Shown piece by piece: positions 4,763 through 5,363 of a stretch of 5,363 bases of DNA (the stretch's first letter is position 1; each line of letters begins with the position of its first letter). The stretch is taken from positions 1 to 5,363 of the forward strand of contig JAAEEW010000076.1 in NCBI GenBank assembly GCA_013415595.1, given 5' to 3'. The stretch is from Methanosarcinales archaeon. GTDB taxonomy: Archaea > Halobacteriota > Methanosarcinia > Methanotrichales > Methanotrichaceae. The notes beneath the pieces were generated by a model. The model searched no databases, was not told where the DNA came from, and saw only the letters and a program-made list of their open reading frames with translations. The translations under genes were made by a program, and so were the position numbers.

Positions 4763-5363
4763 ATGAAGTCCATTATTGATGAGGCCCTGACCAGGGCAGA
4801 CCGGGAGGGGCGGGCTCAACCCTCCAGCGTGATCAAGAGCGACGAGGAGCTGATATCGGTCCTCGAGCAGCTCACCACGGTCATCAGAGTGATAGGCTGC
4901 GGCGGAGGCGGCTCCAACACCATCGACCGTCTGGCCGAGGCCGGGATCCAGGGGGCGGAGCTGTATGCCATCAACACCGACGCCCAGCACCTCCTGCACA
5001 TCAACGCCGATCGCCGGTTCCTCATCGGACGGCGCACCACCCGGGGCCTGGGTGCAGGAAGCCTGCCGGCCATCGGCGAGGAGGCGGCCCAGGAAAACAT
5101 CGACGAGATCAAGGCGGCGGTGGACGGTGCGGACATGGTCTTCGTCACCTGCGGCCTTGGCGGCGGGACCGGCACCGGGGCCTCGCCGGTGGTGGCCGAG
5201 GCGGCCAGGGAGGCCGGGGCTCTGACCATCGCCATAGTCACCCTGCCCTTCAGCGCAGAGGGCTCCATAAGAATGTCCAACGCCGAGGCCGGCCTCAGAA
5301 GGCTGCGTGAGGCGGCGGACACGGTAATAGTAGTGCCCAACGACAGGCTCCTGGACGTGGTGC
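4763..5363 (+). CDS. ftsZ: Cell division GTPase FtsZ (FtsZ1-like), N-terminal part, truncated by window edge
   Basis: Tubulin-like GTPase that polymerises into the mid-cell ring in archaeal division. The window holds 200 codons and one base of the gene, covering nearly all of the GTP-binding domain. Visible elements are an N-terminal extension of about 38 residues ([13 protein letters not shown]...), the glycine-rich T1 loop GCGGGGSNT (45-53), INTDAQHLL (70-78), [15 protein letters not shown] (95-109) and the tubulin signature GGGTGTG (133-139). PFSAEG (162-167) and the conserved [16 protein letters not shown] (185-200) follow. The extension and the VVPNDRLL segment resemble archaeal FtsZ1, including haloarchaeal FtsZ1, rather than FtsZ2; this is from memory. 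The catalytic T7 loop and C-terminal domain are outside the window. The frame is open with no lesion. Start ATG 4763 has a good GAGGGG site. Confidence 0.97.
   Translation, partial: MKSIIDEALTRADREGRAQPSSVIKSDEELISVLEQLTTVIRVIGCGGGGSNTIDRLAEAGIQGAELYAINTDAQHLLHINADRRFLIGRRTTRGLGAGSLPAIGEEAAQENIDEIKAAVDGADMVFVTCGLGGGTGTGASPVVAEAAREAGALTIAIVTLPFSAEGSIRMSNAEAGLRRLREAADTVIVVPNDRLLDVV

Overview
The window is GC-rich archaeal DNA, almost certainly from a methanogen of the Methanosarcinales; Methanothrix (Methanosaeta) is my best guess from protein character and base composition. The evidence is a Nop5-type C/D snoRNP core protein, an archaeal FtsZ with an N-terminal extension, an RPA made of tandem OB folds, and DUF2099 (methanogenesis marker protein 8), which is nearly restricted to methanogens. 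Promoters look archaeal: TATA-like boxes 25-50 nt upstream of starts, and GAGG/GGTGA Shine-Dalgarno sites.

Layout. (1) 1-665, minus strand: an RPA-like single-strand DNA binding protein. Its second OB fold is interrupted by an in-frame TAG, yet the reading frame continues with clear homology to the left edge. (2) 666-879: a divergent intergenic region with promoters for both sides and a strong imperfect hairpin. (3) 880-1722, plus: a short Nop5/Nop56-like protein. (4) 1790-2407, plus: a small exported protein of unknown family with its own TATA box and ribosome-binding site. (5) 2408-2580: a convergent gap with pyrimidine/T-rich stretches and a small inverted repeat. (6) 2581-3423, minus: an intact mmp8 gene, overlapped by 4 nt (ATGA) by (7) 3420-3918, minus: an AlaX-type alanyl-tRNA editing protein broken by a one-base frameshift, loss of about 75 central residues, and loss of one zinc-ligand histidine. 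(8) 3919-4095: a divergent regulatory region with three palindromic elements. (9) 4096-4473, plus: a small winged-helix transcription regulator. (10) 4474-4762: a gap of about 290 nt holding a chain of hairpins that ends in a T run, then the ftsZ promoter. (11) 4763 to the right edge: the first 200 codons of ftsZ.

Functionally this is mostly information-processing and cell-division housekeeping (RPA, Nop5, AlaX remnant, FtsZ) with one methanogenesis-associated gene. I see no insertion sequence, CRISPR array, tRNA or rRNA. The points most worth checking are the amber codon inside RPA (nonsense mutation, base-call error or recoding, for example as pyrrolysine), the decayed alaX still translationally linked to mmp8, the structured RNA candidate between the regulator and ftsZ, and the operator-like dyads in front of the regulator. 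Three disruptions in two otherwise conserved genes also raise the possibility of draft-quality sequence.
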